Part shown: positions 24,513 to 33,968 of the stretch, piece by piece
How positions within the stretch are numbered: position 1 is the stretch's first letter
Layout: every line of letters starts with the position of its first letter
The notes under the pieces: generated by a model
Told to the model about the DNA's origin: nothing
The model's input: the letters and a program-made list of their open reading frames with translations, nothing else
The model's database searches: none
Assembly: GCA_963966275.1 (NCBI GenBank)
Contig: CAWZYQ010000024.1
Span: 1 to 36,330 of the forward strand
Direction of reading: 5' to 3'
Length of the DNA stretch: 36,330 nucleotides
Source: UBA10427 sp003500135
Lineage (GTDB): Bacteria; Bacteroidota; Bacteroidia; Cytophagales; Cyclobacteriaceae
Translations under genes and position numbers: made by a program

Positions 24513-25445
24513 TTAGGAGAGCATTAATCCGAGGCCAAAAGTCAATATCATAAACAATGATGATAAGGCAAGTTGCTTTAAAAAGGGATCCAGAAGTGAG
24601 GCTTTTTTAATGTTCTTAACCGCTCTTCCATTTACGATCAAAAGGGGCAAGGCGATTAAAAATACTAATTGCCACATGCTTCTGAAGTGCATGAAGGTAA
24701 ACCCCAAACAACACAAGAAAGCCAGGAATAGAAGCGCCCAGTGATACCAAACTGCCTTCTCCCGGCCCAACCTGACCGGTATCGACTTTTTGCCCGCCTT
24801 TCGGTCTGATTCTATATCGCGAATATTATTGAGGTTGAGTACACCTACGGCAAGCAATCCACAACTTATTGCCGGCAGCCAGATATCGAAGTGCAAAGAA
24901 CCGGTTTGAAGATAGAAAGAGCCGCCAACGCCTACTATACCGAAGAAAAGTAAAACGAAAAAGTCGCCAAGGCCTGCATAGCCATATGGTTTTTTGCCTA
25001 AAGTATAACCCAGCGCCGCTAGTATAGCGCCTACACCCAGCACAAGGAAGAAGTAGAATGTTTTGCCTGAGAAACCCAATGAAATATACAATAACCACAG
25101 GCCGCTGGCCAGCGAAAGCATAATGAAAATGATTATCGCATTCATCATTTCCGTTTTACTGATAAGGCCCAACTGCACCACACGACCAGGGCCCTCCCTG
25201 TCCTTCGAATCAGCTCCGTGTTGAGCGTCGCCGTAGTCGTTGGCCAGGTTGGAGAGGATTTGTAAAAACAATGTAGTAAGGCAGGTCAAAAGCAGGATGT
25301 CCCAACGAAACAGGCCGTAAAAATGGGCCAGGAAACTCCCCATACCCACGGTAGCCAGCGCCAGCGGTAAAGTACGAAGCCGCATGGCATTGACCCATGC
25401 CTTTCGTTTTGGGATGGTTTCTATTTCAATTTTATCAGCGTTCAA
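24513..25445 (-). CDS. menA: 1,4-dihydroxy-2-naphthoate polyprenyltransferase
   Basis: Integral membrane enzyme of the UbiA family that adds the isoprenoid side chain in menaquinone synthesis. About 310 residues with eight or nine hydrophobic segments. Typical marks are MRLRTLPLALATVGMGS near the start, the first prenyl-diphosphate motif NLANDYGDAQHGADSKDREGPGR, and the second aspartate-rich region LNLNNIRDIESDRKAGKKSIPVRLGR. The family's tryptophan-containing start (KAWVNAMRLRTLP) is kept only if translation begins at the TTG at 25445, which overlaps the gpx stop region by 11 bases; ATG at 25385 would cut this segment. Cotranscription with argS and gpx is likely. Menaquinone as the respiratory quinone is normal for Bacteroidota. 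Confidence 0.93.
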   Translation of the reverse strand: MNADKIEIETIPKRKAWVNAMRLRTLPLALATVGMGSFLAHFYGLFRWDILLLTCLTTLFLQILSNLANDYGDAQHGADSKDREGPGRVVQLGLISKTEMMNAIIIFIMLSLASGLWLLYISLGFSGKTFYFFLVLGVGAILAALGYTLGKKPYGYAGLGDFFVLLFFGIVGVGGSFYLQTGSLHFDIWLPAISCGLLAVGVLNLNNIRDIESDRKAGKKSIPVRLGREKAVWYHWALLFLAFLCCLGFTFMHFRSMWQLVFLIALPLLIVNGRAVKNIKKASLLDPFLKQLALSSLFMILTFGLGLMLS

Positions 25446-25965
25446 TGGCTTCGGTCAAAGTATTGGACATTGGTTTCACGCGCGAAGGGAAGTATTCCAC
25501 AAGGTTGCCCTCTTCGTCAATGAGGTACTTGTTGAAATTCCACGATGGGGCTTTATCATTCCAGCCGTTTTCTTCCGGGTTGGTCAGCCAGCGGTACAAC
25601 GGGTGCATATCTACTCCCTTGACCGATATTTTTTCCATCATCTGAAAGCTGACCCCAAACTTCTCCTCACAAAAGCCGGCAATTTCATCATTGCTTCCGG
25701 GTTCCTGGTTGCCAAAGTTATTGGCGGGAAATCCAAGAATGACCAGGCGATCGCCGTATTGTTCATGCAAGGCCTGAAGATCCTTGTATTGTGGAGTATA
25801 ACCGCATTTAGAGGCGGTATTTACGATCAGGACCTTCTTGCCTTTAAAGCTGGAAAAGTCGATCTCTTTGCCATCGATAGAGGTCATTTTGAAATCATAA
25901 AATCCGGTAGCCATAGCTACCGAGGCGGTCAAAAGGCCGGCAAATAATAGTGCAAATTTTTTCAT
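25435..25965 (-). CDS. Exported glutathione-peroxidase-family thiol peroxidase
   Basis: A 176-residue peroxidase that reduces hydroperoxides, probably using thioredoxin, as most cysteine-type family members do. The ATG at 25965 gives a signal peptide (MKKFALLFAGLLTASVAMAT), so the protein is probably periplasmic; the longer frame from 26028 overlaps argS and is rejected. The peroxidatic Cys54 (TASKCGYT), Gln87 (GNQEPG), and Trp142-Asn143 (SWNFNKYL) form the usual catalytic set, and Cys99 (GFCEEKF) is a candidate resolving cysteine. The start is one base after the argS stop, and the 3' end overlaps the menA start, so the three genes are closely coupled. Confidence 0.93.
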   Translation of the reverse strand: MKKFALLFAGLLTASVAMATGFYDFKMTSIDGKEIDFSSFKGKKVLIVNTASKCGYTPQYKDLQALHEQYGDRLVILGFPANNFGNQEPGSNDEIAGFCEEKFGVSFQMMEKISVKGVDMHPLYRWLTNPEENGWNDKAPSWNFNKYLIDEEGNLVEYFPSRVKPMSNTLTEAIER

Positions 25966-25966
25966 T

Positions 25967-27757
25967 TTACATTCTTTCTGGTACCTGTATTCCCAATAAC
26001 TCCATTGCATTTTTAATTGTTTGGGCAATCAGTGCAGAAAAGGCAATATTGAATTTCAATTTATCCGGGTCTTTCTCGCCAAATATCGATACTTCGGTAT
26101 AAAACCTGTTGTATTCTTTGGCTACATCATAAGCGTACTGGGCCACAATACTCGGCGTCAGGTTCTCCGCAGCTTCACGTATCACAGCCGGAAATTTACT
26201 GATCAGGTATATGCACGAGCTTTCGGTTTCGTGCAGGCCGTCAATTTTGTTGATGTCCAATGATCCATAGTCAATTTCAAGCTCACTGGCCTTGCGCAAA
26301 ATAGCCGATATTCTGGCGTGTGTATATTGAACAAATGGTCCGGTAAACCCATGGAACTGGATAGATTCTTCCGGGTTAAAGAGCATTCGCTTTTTGGGGT
26401 CTACTTTGAGCAGGAAAAACTTCAACGCGCCCAGCGCCAGTGTTTCATACAGTTCACTGAGCTGTTCCGGTGTAAAACCTTCAATTTTTCCGAGTTCCTC
26501 CGTATGGCGCCGGGCAGTGTCGGCCATTTCATTCATCAGGTCATCGGCATCCACCACGGTACCTTCCCTCGACTTCATTTTTCCACTGGGCAGGTCAACC
26601 ATGCCGTAGGAAAGGTGGTAAAGGCCGTCGGCATATTTGCGCCCAAGCTTTTTGAGAATGGTAAACAGTACCTTGAAATGGTAATCCTGCTCATTGCCTA
26701 CCACATAAACCGACTTTTCAAATTTAAAATCCTGGTATCGAAGTTCGGCTGTGCCGAGGTCCTGTGTCATATAAACTGAAGTGCCGTCGCCCCTCAACAA
26801 TAGCTTCTGATCAAGCTTAACATCGCTTAGGTCAACCCAAACGGAGTTGTCATCTTTTTTGTAGAATACTTTTTTATCCAGGCCCTCTTCCACCAGGTTT
26901 TTACCGAGCAGATAGGTTTCCGATTCATAATAGGTTTTATCGAAGCTTACGCCCATTCTTTTATAGGTGGCATCGAAGCCCTGGTATACCCAACCGTTCA
27001 TTTTTTTCCACAGCGCTACCACCTCTTCTTTTCCGTTCTCCCAATCGTGCAGCATTTGTCGCGCCTCTTGGGGCAATGAAGCTTCCTCTTCGGCCTTTTC
27101 CCGGCTTAGGCCCCCTTCTACCAGGCGGGCGATTTCTTTCTTGTATTCCTGATCGAATTTTACATAATATTGACCAACCAAATGGTCTCCTTTAATGCCT
27201 GAAGACCCCGGCGTTTCGCCGTTGCCAAATTTTTGGTAGGCCAGCATCGATTTACATATGTGTATACCGCGGTCATTGACCAGGTTTACCTTATCCACCG
27301 AAAAACCGTAGGCCTCCATTATTCTCGAGATCGAGTAGCCCAGAAAATTATTGCGCAGATGACCCAGATGAAGGGGCTTATTGGTATTGGGCGATGAATA
27401 CTCTACCACCATTTCTTCATTTCGGGGGCCATAAAAGCCGTATTTCTCTGTATTTAATGCATAATTCAAGACATCCAGCCAGGCTTTTTCACTGATCACA
27501 AGGTTCAAAAAGCCTTTTACAACATTGAAACCCTCTATCAAACCGGAATTTTTCACCAGGTACTCACCCAGGATCTGCCCGGTTTCCCCCGGTTTTTTTT
27601 TGGTGATCCTGCCAAAAGGAAAAGTGACCAAAGTATAGGCGCCTTCAAATTCTTTGCGGGTAGGTTGCAGCGTTAGATGGCTTTCATCCGGCTGTGCATT
27701 GAAACAATTTTGAAAAGCTTGGTTTATATCTTTAAGGAGGAGATGCTCTAAATTCAT
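25967..27757 (-). CDS. argS: Arginyl-tRNA synthetase
   Basis: Class I aminoacyl-tRNA synthetase, 596 residues, that charges tRNA-Arg in the cytoplasm. The HIGH-type motif appears as HLGH near residue 129 (SPNTNKPLHLGHLRNN), and the KMSKS-like region as GKMKSREGTVV near 392. The N-terminal tRNA-binding domain and the C-terminal anticodon-binding DALR domain (FVQYTHARISAILRK onward) are present. All look intact. It is the first gene of argS-gpx-menA. Upstream is 119 bases shared with the divergent arginine decarboxylase gene. Confidence 0.97.
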   Translation of the reverse strand: MNLEHLLLKDINQAFQNCFNAQPDESHLTLQPTRKEFEGAYTLVTFPFGRITKKKPGETGQILGEYLVKNSGLIEGFNVVKGFLNLVISEKAWLDVLNYALNTEKYGFYGPRNEEMVVEYSSPNTNKPLHLGHLRNNFLGYSISRIMEAYGFSVDKVNLVNDRGIHICKSMLAYQKFGNGETPGSSGIKGDHLVGQYYVKFDQEYKKEIARLVEGGLSREKAEEEASLPQEARQMLHDWENGKEEVVALWKKMNGWVYQGFDATYKRMGVSFDKTYYESETYLLGKNLVEEGLDKKVFYKKDDNSVWVDLSDVKLDQKLLLRGDGTSVYMTQDLGTAELRYQDFKFEKSVYVVGNEQDYHFKVLFTILKKLGRKYADGLYHLSYGMVDLPSGKMKSREGTVVDADDLMNEMADTARRHTEELGKIEGFTPEQLSELYETLALGALKFFLLKVDPKKRMLFNPEESIQFHGFTGPFVQYTHARISAILRKASELEIDYGSLDINKIDGLHETESSCIYLISKFPAVIREAAENLTPSIVAQYAYDVAKEYNRFYTEVSIFGEKDPDKLKFNIAFSALIAQTIKNAMELLGIQVPERM

Positions 27758-27876
27758 CGTGCTTTTATTTGCCTTTAAAAAGTTAATATGATTCCGGTTT
27801 TCAAGGTTTGCAAAGATGATAAAATAATATCAATATTGCACCTGGCTTGTTAAGGGTTTACCCATAAATAATCGAG

Positions 27877-29271
27877 ATGCGCTTATATAAAGACTTAATT
27901 GAACAGACCTTTGATTTTCCCAATGATGAATTCAAGGTAGTTGATAATGATTTATATTTCAATGAGGTGCCATTAATGGACATTATTGGGGAATACGGCA
28001 CGCCTCTGAAGCTAACCTATTTGCCCAAGATCGGCGAAAAAGTGAAGCTGGCAAAAAGGTTGTTCAAAAAGGCCATGAAGAAGCATAATTACCAGGGTAA
28101 TTATACATATTGCTACTGCACCAAATCTTCACATTTCAGATTTGTACTGGAGAAAGCCATTGATAGTGGCACACACATTGAAACATCGTCAGCTTACGAT
28201 ATTCAAATTGTAAAAAACCTGCAGAGAAATGGGGTGATCGATAAAAATACTATTGTGGTATGCAATGGCTTCAAAAGGCCATTGTACATGCAGTATGTTG
28301 CTGAACATATCAACGATGGCTGGACCAATATATATCCGGTAATTGATAATTTTGAAGAGTTGGATTACTATCTGGAAAATGCCCAAAATAAATTTAAACT
28401 AGGCATTCGGCTGGCAGCAGATGAAGAACCCAATTTTGAATTTTACACCTCCCGTTTAGGTGTGAGATACAACGACATCGTCAACTTTTACAATAAAAAA
28501 ATAAAAAACAACGACAAGGCAGAGCTCAGAATGCTCCATTACTTTATCCATACCGGAATAAAAGATACGGCCTACTACTGGAGCGAATTGAGTCGGTTTG
28601 TATATAAATATTGTGAACTGCGCAAAATCTGCCCGACCCTTAATTCCATAGATATTGGCGGAGGTTTCCCCATCAAAACTTCCCTGGGGTTTGAGTTTGA
28701 CTACGATTACATGGTAGATCAGATCGTACAAAACATAAAATGGATGTGTGATAAATCTCATGTGCCTACTCCGGATATTATCACTGAGTTTGGAGGTTTT
28801 ACAGTAGGTGAAAGCGGGGCTTTGATTTATTCTGTATTGGGTCAGAAGCTTCAGAACGACAAGGAATTATGGTACATGATAGACGGTTCTTTTATTACCC
28901 ATCTGCCCGATTCATATGGGTTGAACCAGAAGTATATTATGCTGGCCATCAACAAATGGGACGAAATGTACCACAAAGTGAGCCTGGGCGGACTTACCTG
29001 TGACAGCCTTGATTACTATAATTCAGAAGCACATTCTTCAGAGGTGTTTATGCCTAAAATTGATGGAGGCAATGAGCCCTTATACCTTGGGTTTTTCCAC
29101 ACCGGCGCTTATCAGGAGTCTATTGGAGGGTATGGAGGCCTGCAACATTGCCTGATTCCTGCACCCAAGCATGTTTTGATAGACCGCAATGAAGAAGGAG
29201 AAATTGTTACGCAGCTATTTGCCCCAGAGCAGGGCTTTGAACCAATGATGAAGTTGTTGGGATATGACTGA
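27877..29271 (+). CDS. speA: PLP-dependent arginine decarboxylase (fold type III)
   Basis: A 464-residue alanine-racemase-fold decarboxylase, most likely converting arginine to agmatine for polyamine synthesis. The PLP lysine is K83 (YCTKSSHF), the phosphate-binding glycine loop is IDIGGGFP, and the conserved cysteine/aspartate pair is GLTCDSLDYY near 374, followed by HTGAYQES. It is shorter than E. coli SpeA (about 650 residues) and matches the compact form common in Bacteroidota. Diaminopimelate or ornithine decarboxylation is a less likely alternative; substrate cannot be fixed without comparison. It is divergent from argS. Confidence 0.82.
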   Translation: MRLYKDLIEQTFDFPNDEFKVVDNDLYFNEVPLMDIIGEYGTPLKLTYLPKIGEKVKLAKRLFKKAMKKHNYQGNYTYCYCTKSSHFRFVLEKAIDSGTHIETSSAYDIQIVKNLQRNGVIDKNTIVVCNGFKRPLYMQYVAEHINDGWTNIYPVIDNFEELDYYLENAQNKFKLGIRLAADEEPNFEFYTSRLGVRYNDIVNFYNKKIKNNDKAELRMLHYFIHTGIKDTAYYWSELSRFVYKYCELRKICPTLNSIDIGGGFPIKTSLGFEFDYDYMVDQIVQNIKWMCDKSHVPTPDIITEFGGFTVGESGALIYSVLGQKLQNDKELWYMIDGSFITHLPDSYGLNQKYIMLAINKWDEMYHKVSLGGLTCDSLDYYNSEAHSSEVFMPKIDGGNEPLYLGFFHTGAYQESIGGYGGLQHCLIPAPKHVLIDRNEEGEIVTQLFAPEQGFEPMMKLLGYD

Positions 29272-29356
29272 ATGATACTAGCTGCTTAAATATTGTAGAT
29301 TATATCACATCTCAACACAAATATTAACTGATTATTACTTTCTTTGCACAGCTTTT

Positions 29357-29380
29357 ATGAACAATATTACTGAAGGGTGA
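29357..29380 (+). other. Seven-codon mini-frame overlapping the next start codon
   Basis: ATG at 29357 opens a seven-codon frame (MNNITEG) whose stop TGA (29378-29380) overlaps the GTG start of the glycosyltransferase gene. The GAAGGG just before the GTG could also be that gene's ribosome-binding site. It may couple translation or be chance. Confidence 0.3.
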
Positions 29381-30108
29381 GCCAGGGACTAGTAATCATA
29401 CCGACTTATAACGAAAAGGAAAACATCGAAGATTTACTTCGCGTGGTGTTTTCTTTGGAAAGGACCTTTCATGTATTGGTGATCGATGACGGATCGCCGG
29501 ATGGTACTGCCGACATAGTGGAAAGAATGCAGTTGGAGTATCGCGAAGAGCTGCACATGATCAAGCGTGAAGGAAAACAAGGGCTGGGTACGGCTTATAT
29601 CAGGGGCTTTAAGTATGCCATACAAAAAAGGTATGACTACATATTTGAAATGGACGCCGACTTTTCACACAATCCGCACGATCTTGTAAGGCTATACGAT
29701 GCCTGTGCCAAAGATGGCCACGACCTGGCCATTGGCTCGCGATATGTAAATGGGGTAAACGTGGTCAACTGGCCTATGGGAAGGGTGCTCATGTCTTATT
29801 TCGCCAGTAAATATGTTCAACTGGTAACGGGTATGCCATTTCACGACGCAACAGCGGGCTTCAAATGTTATCGAAGAGAGGTACTGGAAACGATTAACCT
29901 GGACAAGGTACGCTTTGTGGGTTATGCATTTCAGATTGAAATGAAATTCACCTCCTGGAAGTTTGGTTTCAACATAATTGAGATACCTATCATATTTACC
30001 GACCGCACTAGAGGTCAATCCAAAATGTCGACCCGTATCTTTAAAGAAGCCTTTCTCGGGGTTTTCACATTAAAGTTCCGGTCATTTTTCAAGAACTATA
30101 AGCGATAG
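29377..30108 (+). CDS. Polyprenol-phosphate glycosyltransferase (Dpm1-like, GT2)
   Basis: A 243-residue family 2 glycosyltransferase of the dolichol/polyprenol-phosphate mannose synthase type, moving a sugar from a nucleotide donor to a lipid phosphate carrier at the inner membrane face. Motifs are VIIPTYNEKENI, IDDGSPDGTADIV, the DxD-type metal site FEMDADFSHNP and the acceptor segment GSRYVNG followed by RGQSKMS. There is no C-terminal membrane domain. The start is the GTG at 29377, since a stop codon precedes it directly in frame and the conserved LVIIPTYNE begins within six residues. It converges with the permease gene seven bases away. Confidence 0.9.
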   Translation: MSQGLVIIPTYNEKENIEDLLRVVFSLERTFHVLVIDDGSPDGTADIVERMQLEYREELHMIKREGKQGLGTAYIRGFKYAIQKRYDYIFEMDADFSHNPHDLVRLYDACAKDGHDLAIGSRYVNGVNVVNWPMGRVLMSYFASKYVQLVTGMPFHDATAGFKCYRREVLETINLDKVRFVGYAFQIEMKFTSWKFGFNIIEIPIIFTDRTRGQSKMSTRIFKEAFLGVFTLKFRSFFKNYKR

Positions 30109-30115
30109 CCACACA

Positions 30116-31375
30116 TTAATCAAATCTGATGGATTGAACGGGGTTCATCCTGCTTATGATCAGGGTAGGCAGCAACAGAACCATGCCCACTAATAAAACT
30201 GTGAATAAGTTGACCAGCAAAATACTTGTAATATCCCAAGAGATGGGTACGTAACCCATGTAGTAGTTTTCAGGATCCAGATGGATCAACCGGAAACGAT
30301 CCTGGATCAAACCAAGTCCAATGCCGATTATGTTGCCAACCACCATGCCTTTAACCACGAGCATCACCCCGTTGTAGGTAAATATTTTCCTGATGGTAAA
30401 ATCTTCAGCGCCCAGCGCTTTGAGCAATCCAATCATGGAGGTGCGCTCCATGATCATGATCAGAAGAATGGAGATCATATTAAAAGAAGCAACGAATAGT
30501 ATTATGGTGATCAGTATGGCTACGTTGGTATTCAGGAGTTCAAGCCAGTCAAATATCTCGCGAAATTTGTCGGTCACTTTCATGGGATACATATCTGCCG
30601 GTATTGCATGGTTGACATCATCATAATAATAATCCAGCTTTTTGAAATTTTCGATATGGACAGTAACGCCACCTACCAAACTGTCGGGCCAGTCATTGAC
30701 GCTCTGTACCAGTTTGAGATCACCAATAATCACGCGCTCGTCAAAATCTTCCATACCGGTTTCGTAAATTCCGGTAATGGTAAGGCGACGCACTTTGATG
30801 GGCTCCTGAATAAAGTAGATCAAAGGTCTATCGCCAATCTGCAGCAGTAGCTTATCTGCCAGTTTTTGGCTGATTACAACCTCTTTCGTGTCGCTCGTGT
30901 CATTGAGGTGAATGAACCGACCTTTAACCATGTTGGTATTGAAAATGCTGGAGTCAAATTGATTGTCGATACCCTTGAGTAATACGCCTTCCACTTCTTC
31001 ATTAGCCTTTAAAAGGCCTGTTTTGTGCGCATAGTACATGGTATTTTCCGTTTCCGGCATATTTTTCAATAGTTGAAGCAGACCAGGGTTTTTGGCTATT
31101 GGCTGTTCTTCAAAGGAGCTGCTAAGGGTCAACTTAGTAATCTGTATATGACCGTCAAAGCTTACCATTTTATCGCGGATGGTATCTTTAAAACCGCCTA
31201 ATACCAGAAAGGCAATGATCAATATGGCCAGTCCCATGCCTATACTGGCAATGGCAACAGAATGAATGGTTCCCGAAAAAGAGTTGATCTTTTTATTGCG
31301 GATTCTTTTCGATATAAAATAAGACAGGTTCAATTTTTGTATAAAATGCTTTAGCTTTGGCTGCAAAATAAACAT
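30116..31375 (-). CDS. LolC/LolE-type ABC transporter permease
   Basis: A 419-residue inner-membrane permease with the MacB/FtsX layout: one N-terminal membrane helix (VAIASIGMGLAILIIAFLVLGGF), a large periplasmic domain and three C-terminal helices with the FtsX signature (MIMERTSMIGLLKALGAEDFTIRKIF). Such proteins release lipoproteins to the outer membrane with an ATPase LolD, which is not adjacent. The annotated ATG at 31375 is only five bases from the divergent namZ start. A TTG at 31333, just before NLSYFISKRI where family members usually begin, would leave a more normal spacing, so the true start is uncertain. Efflux or cell-division permeases of the same fold are less likely. Confidence 0.85.
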   Translation of the reverse strand: MFILQPKLKHFIQKLNLSYFISKRIRNKKINSFSGTIHSVAIASIGMGLAILIIAFLVLGGFKDTIRDKMVSFDGHIQITKLTLSSSFEEQPIAKNPGLLQLLKNMPETENTMYYAHKTGLLKANEEVEGVLLKGIDNQFDSSIFNTNMVKGRFIHLNDTSDTKEVVISQKLADKLLLQIGDRPLIYFIQEPIKVRRLTITGIYETGMEDFDERVIIGDLKLVQSVNDWPDSLVGGVTVHIENFKKLDYYYDDVNHAIPADMYPMKVTDKFREIFDWLELLNTNVAILITIILFVASFNMISILLIMIMERTSMIGLLKALGAEDFTIRKIFTYNGVMLVVKGMVVGNIIGIGLGLIQDRFRLIHLDPENYYMGYVPISWDITSILLVNLFTVLLVGMVLLLPTLIISRMNPVQSIRFD

Positions 31376-31380
31376 ATCCT

Positions 31381-32544
31381 ATGATTTCAAAACAGTTCGC
31401 AGTCGTTATTTTGATCTTGCTGTCATGTATATTCACCATAAGTGTTGATGCCCAGCCTGTTCCGGCTGCCGAAAGGTTTGTTGAATACGAAAGCCTTCTG
31501 CTAAATAAACGTATTGGGCTGGTGGTCAATCAGACTTCAATGGTCGACAGTGTTCATCTTATCGATTATTTGCAGGGAAAAGGCGTCGGGATAGTCAGGA
31601 TTTTTGCACCTGAGCATGGATTGCGGGGAGGAGCTGAAGCCGGTGAAAAGGTACAGGGCGGCATCGACCCGGTATCGGGTATTCCGGTGGTTTCCCTTTA
31701 CGGCAATCATAAAAAGCCTTTGGCAAAGGATATGACCGGGCTGGACCTCGTTGTTTTTGATCTACAGGATGTTGGGGCACGATTTTATACTTACATCAGT
31801 ACCATGCACTACGTTATGGAAGCCTGTGCTGGACACAATGTTTCGATGCTGGTTCTCGATCGCCCCAACCCCAACGGCCATTATGTCGATGGCCCTGTTT
31901 TGGATGATAACTACAGGTCATTCGTAGGCATGCATAAAATACCAGTGGTGCATGGCTTGACCATTGGTGAATTGGCAAATATGATAAATGGTGAAAATTG
32001 GTTGGCAGAAGGATCATGTGATTTGGAGGTGGTGAAATGCAGCGATTACAGTCATAATGACCGGTATAGCTTGCCGGTACAGCCATCGCCTAACCTTCCC
32101 AATGATCAGGCAATTGCATGGTATCCTTCGTTATGCTTGCTGGAAGGCACCCCGGTAAGTGTAGGTAGAGGTACGGAATTCCCTTTTCAGGTTGCCGGAT
32201 ACCCGGATGAAGCAATGGGGGGCTTTCGGTTCAAGCCGGTCTCTATGCCGGGAAAATCACTCCATCCCAAGTCGGAAGGTGAATGGTGCTATGGAGTTGA
32301 TTTGAGGGAAAAACCTGCCCCAAATGCATTTAGCTTGAAGTGGGTCATGCATTTTTATCACCGTTGGAGTGATGTGGGGCCCTTTTTCAAACCTTTTTTT
32401 GATACACTTGCCGGTACGGATGAACTGCGAAAACAGATCGAGGCAGGCTTGAGCGAGGAGGAGATCAGGCTAACCTGGCAGGAAGAATTGAATGATTTTA
32501 AAAAAATCCGAAAACAATACTTGTTGTATCCCGATTTTGAATAG
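31381..32544 (+). CDS. namZ: Exo-beta-N-acetylmuramidase NamZ (DUF1343)
   Basis: A 387-residue exported protein of the DUF1343 family, now known as GH171 exo-muramidases that remove N-acetylmuramic acid from the ends of peptidoglycan fragments. A signal peptide ends near residue 25 (ISVDAQ). Family marks are KRIGLVVNQTS, FAPEHGLRG (Glu78-His79, in the motif proposed to be catalytic), VVFDLQDVGARFYTYISTM, LDRPNPNG and EGTPVSVGRGTEFPFQVAGYP. Its location suggests peptidoglycan recycling in the periplasm. It starts five bases from the divergent permease gene and is followed after six bases by fmt. Confidence 0.92.
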   Translation: MISKQFAVVILILLSCIFTISVDAQPVPAAERFVEYESLLLNKRIGLVVNQTSMVDSVHLIDYLQGKGVGIVRIFAPEHGLRGGAEAGEKVQGGIDPVSGIPVVSLYGNHKKPLAKDMTGLDLVVFDLQDVGARFYTYISTMHYVMEACAGHNVSMLVLDRPNPNGHYVDGPVLDDNYRSFVGMHKIPVVHGLTIGELANMINGENWLAEGSCDLEVVKCSDYSHNDRYSLPVQPSPNLPNDQAIAWYPSLCLLEGTPVSVGRGTEFPFQVAGYPDEAMGGFRFKPVSMPGKSLHPKSEGEWCYGVDLREKPAPNAFSLKWVMHFYHRWSDVGPFFKPFFDTLAGTDELRKQIEAGLSEEEIRLTWQEELNDFKKIRKQYLLYPDFE

Positions 32545-32550
32545 AACAAT

Positions 32551-33468
32551 ATGAGAAACTTGCGCATCATCTTCATGGGTACGCCGGAATTTGCGGTTGA
32601 GAGCCTGGAAGCCATAGTAGAAGCTGGCTATAAGGTAGTAGCGGTAATAACAGCGCCCGACAAACCGAAAGGAAGAGGTCGGAAACTGGCCATGTCGCCT
32701 GTGAAAGAGTCGGCAATAAAGCACAATATTCCCGTTCTTCAGCCCACAAACCTTAAATCGCCCGATTTTATTGAAGAATTAAAAGCTTACCGGGCCAACC
32801 TGCAGGTGGTAGTAGCCTTTCGCATGTTGCCCGAAGTGGTTTGGTCCATGCCTGAATATGGCACTTTCAATCTGCACGCTTCCCTTTTGCCGCAATACCG
32901 CGGTGCAGCGCCGATCAACTGGGCGCTTATCAATGGAGAAAAGAAAACCGGAGTAACCACTTTTTTTCTACAACACGAAATTGATACCGGCAATGTGATC
33001 CTGCAGGAAAAGGAACCCATCGACCCATTGGATACGCTCGGTGATCTTTATGCAAGGCTGATGAAAAAAGGAGCGCAACTCGTGGTGAAAACAGTGGAGG
33101 CTGTCGAAAAAGAAAGTTATACCCTTTCGCCACAGCAGGAGCCGGAAGAAATGAAACATGCCCCTAAAATATTTAAAGAAGACTGTGAGATCAACTGGTC
33201 GAAACCAGCCCGGGAAGTTCACAATTTTATACGGGGCCTCTCGCCGTTTCCTGCGGCCTGGACACACTTCCACGATGTTTTTTATAAAATATTGCGCACG
33301 AAGCCTGTGGACAAGGATATCGCCGGTGAGCCCGGAACGATAGAATCTGATGGCAAAAAGCACATTTGGGTAAAATGTGGTGAAGGCGCCATTGAAGTAC
33401 TTGAACTTCAAAAACAGGGCAAGAAAAAGATGACTGCTGAGGAATTTTTAAGAGGAAATACTATTTAA
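32551..33468 (+). CDS. fmt: Methionyl-tRNA formyltransferase
   Basis: A 305-residue enzyme that formylates Met-tRNA for translation initiation. The N-terminal formyltransferase fold begins RIIFMGTPEFAVESL and has NLHASLLPQYRGAAPINWALINGEKKTGVT, the folate-binding and catalytic region with the SLLPxxRG motif, and EIDTGNVILQE. The C-terminal domain (from INWSKPAREVHNFIRGLSPFPAAW) is the tRNA-binding beta-barrel. It is complete. It lies six bases after namZ and two bases before folA. Confidence 0.97.
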   Translation: MRNLRIIFMGTPEFAVESLEAIVEAGYKVVAVITAPDKPKGRGRKLAMSPVKESAIKHNIPVLQPTNLKSPDFIEELKAYRANLQVVVAFRMLPEVVWSMPEYGTFNLHASLLPQYRGAAPINWALINGEKKTGVTTFFLQHEIDTGNVILQEKEPIDPLDTLGDLYARLMKKGAQLVVKTVEAVEKESYTLSPQQEPEEMKHAPKIFKEDCEINWSKPAREVHNFIRGLSPFPAAWTHFHDVFYKILRTKPVDKDIAGEPGTIESDGKKHIWVKCGEGAIEVLELQKQGKKKMTAEEFLRGNTI

Positions 33469-33470
33469 CA

Positions 33471-33968
33471 ATGCGAAAATCCATCATGGTAGCGCGGGCC
33501 GATAACAGAGTGATTGGCAAAGATAAAGACCTGGTATGGCACCTGCCCGCTGATCTGAAGTATTTTAAAAAAATGACGACCGGCCACCATGTCATCATGG
33601 GCCGAAAAACATTCGAGTCCTTTGGCAATCCGCTACCTAACCGCAAGCACGTGGTCATTACGCGCAATAAGGACTACGACGCCGGAAATCACTACGTGGT
33701 GGGAAGTTTGGAAGAGGCTTTTGATGTTTGCGAAAAGGCAGGACAAAAGCATGTGTTTGTACTTGGCGGAGGCGAAATATACAAGTTGGCGCTGAATAAA
33801 GTCGATCGCATCTACCTGACCGAAGTGCATGACAACTATGAAGGCGATACTTACTTTCCGGAAATCGACCCGGGGCAATGGAAAGAGTTGAGCAGGGTGG
33901 ATTTTAAAGCAGACGAAAAAAATAAGGTGGATTATTCTTTTGTGGTACTCGAACCCGTCAAACCATGA
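33471..33968 (+). CDS. folA: Dihydrofolate reductase
   Basis: A 165-residue NADPH-dependent enzyme that makes tetrahydrofolate. Motifs include VARADNRVIGKDKDLVWHLPADLKYFKKMT (active site loop), VIMGRKTFESFGNPLPNRKHVVITR (cofactor site) and FVLGGGEIYKLAL. The active-site acidic residue follows LVWHLPAD as in the family. It starts two bases after fmt, a useful pairing since Fmt uses a folate donor, and its stop overlaps the SDR start (ATGA). Confidence 0.97.
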   Translation: MRKSIMVARADNRVIGKDKDLVWHLPADLKYFKKMTTGHHVIMGRKTFESFGNPLPNRKHVVITRNKDYDAGNHYVVGSLEEAFDVCEKAGQKHVFVLGGGEIYKLALNKVDRIYLTEVHDNYEGDTYFPEIDPGQWKELSRVDFKADEKNKVDYSFVVLEPVKP

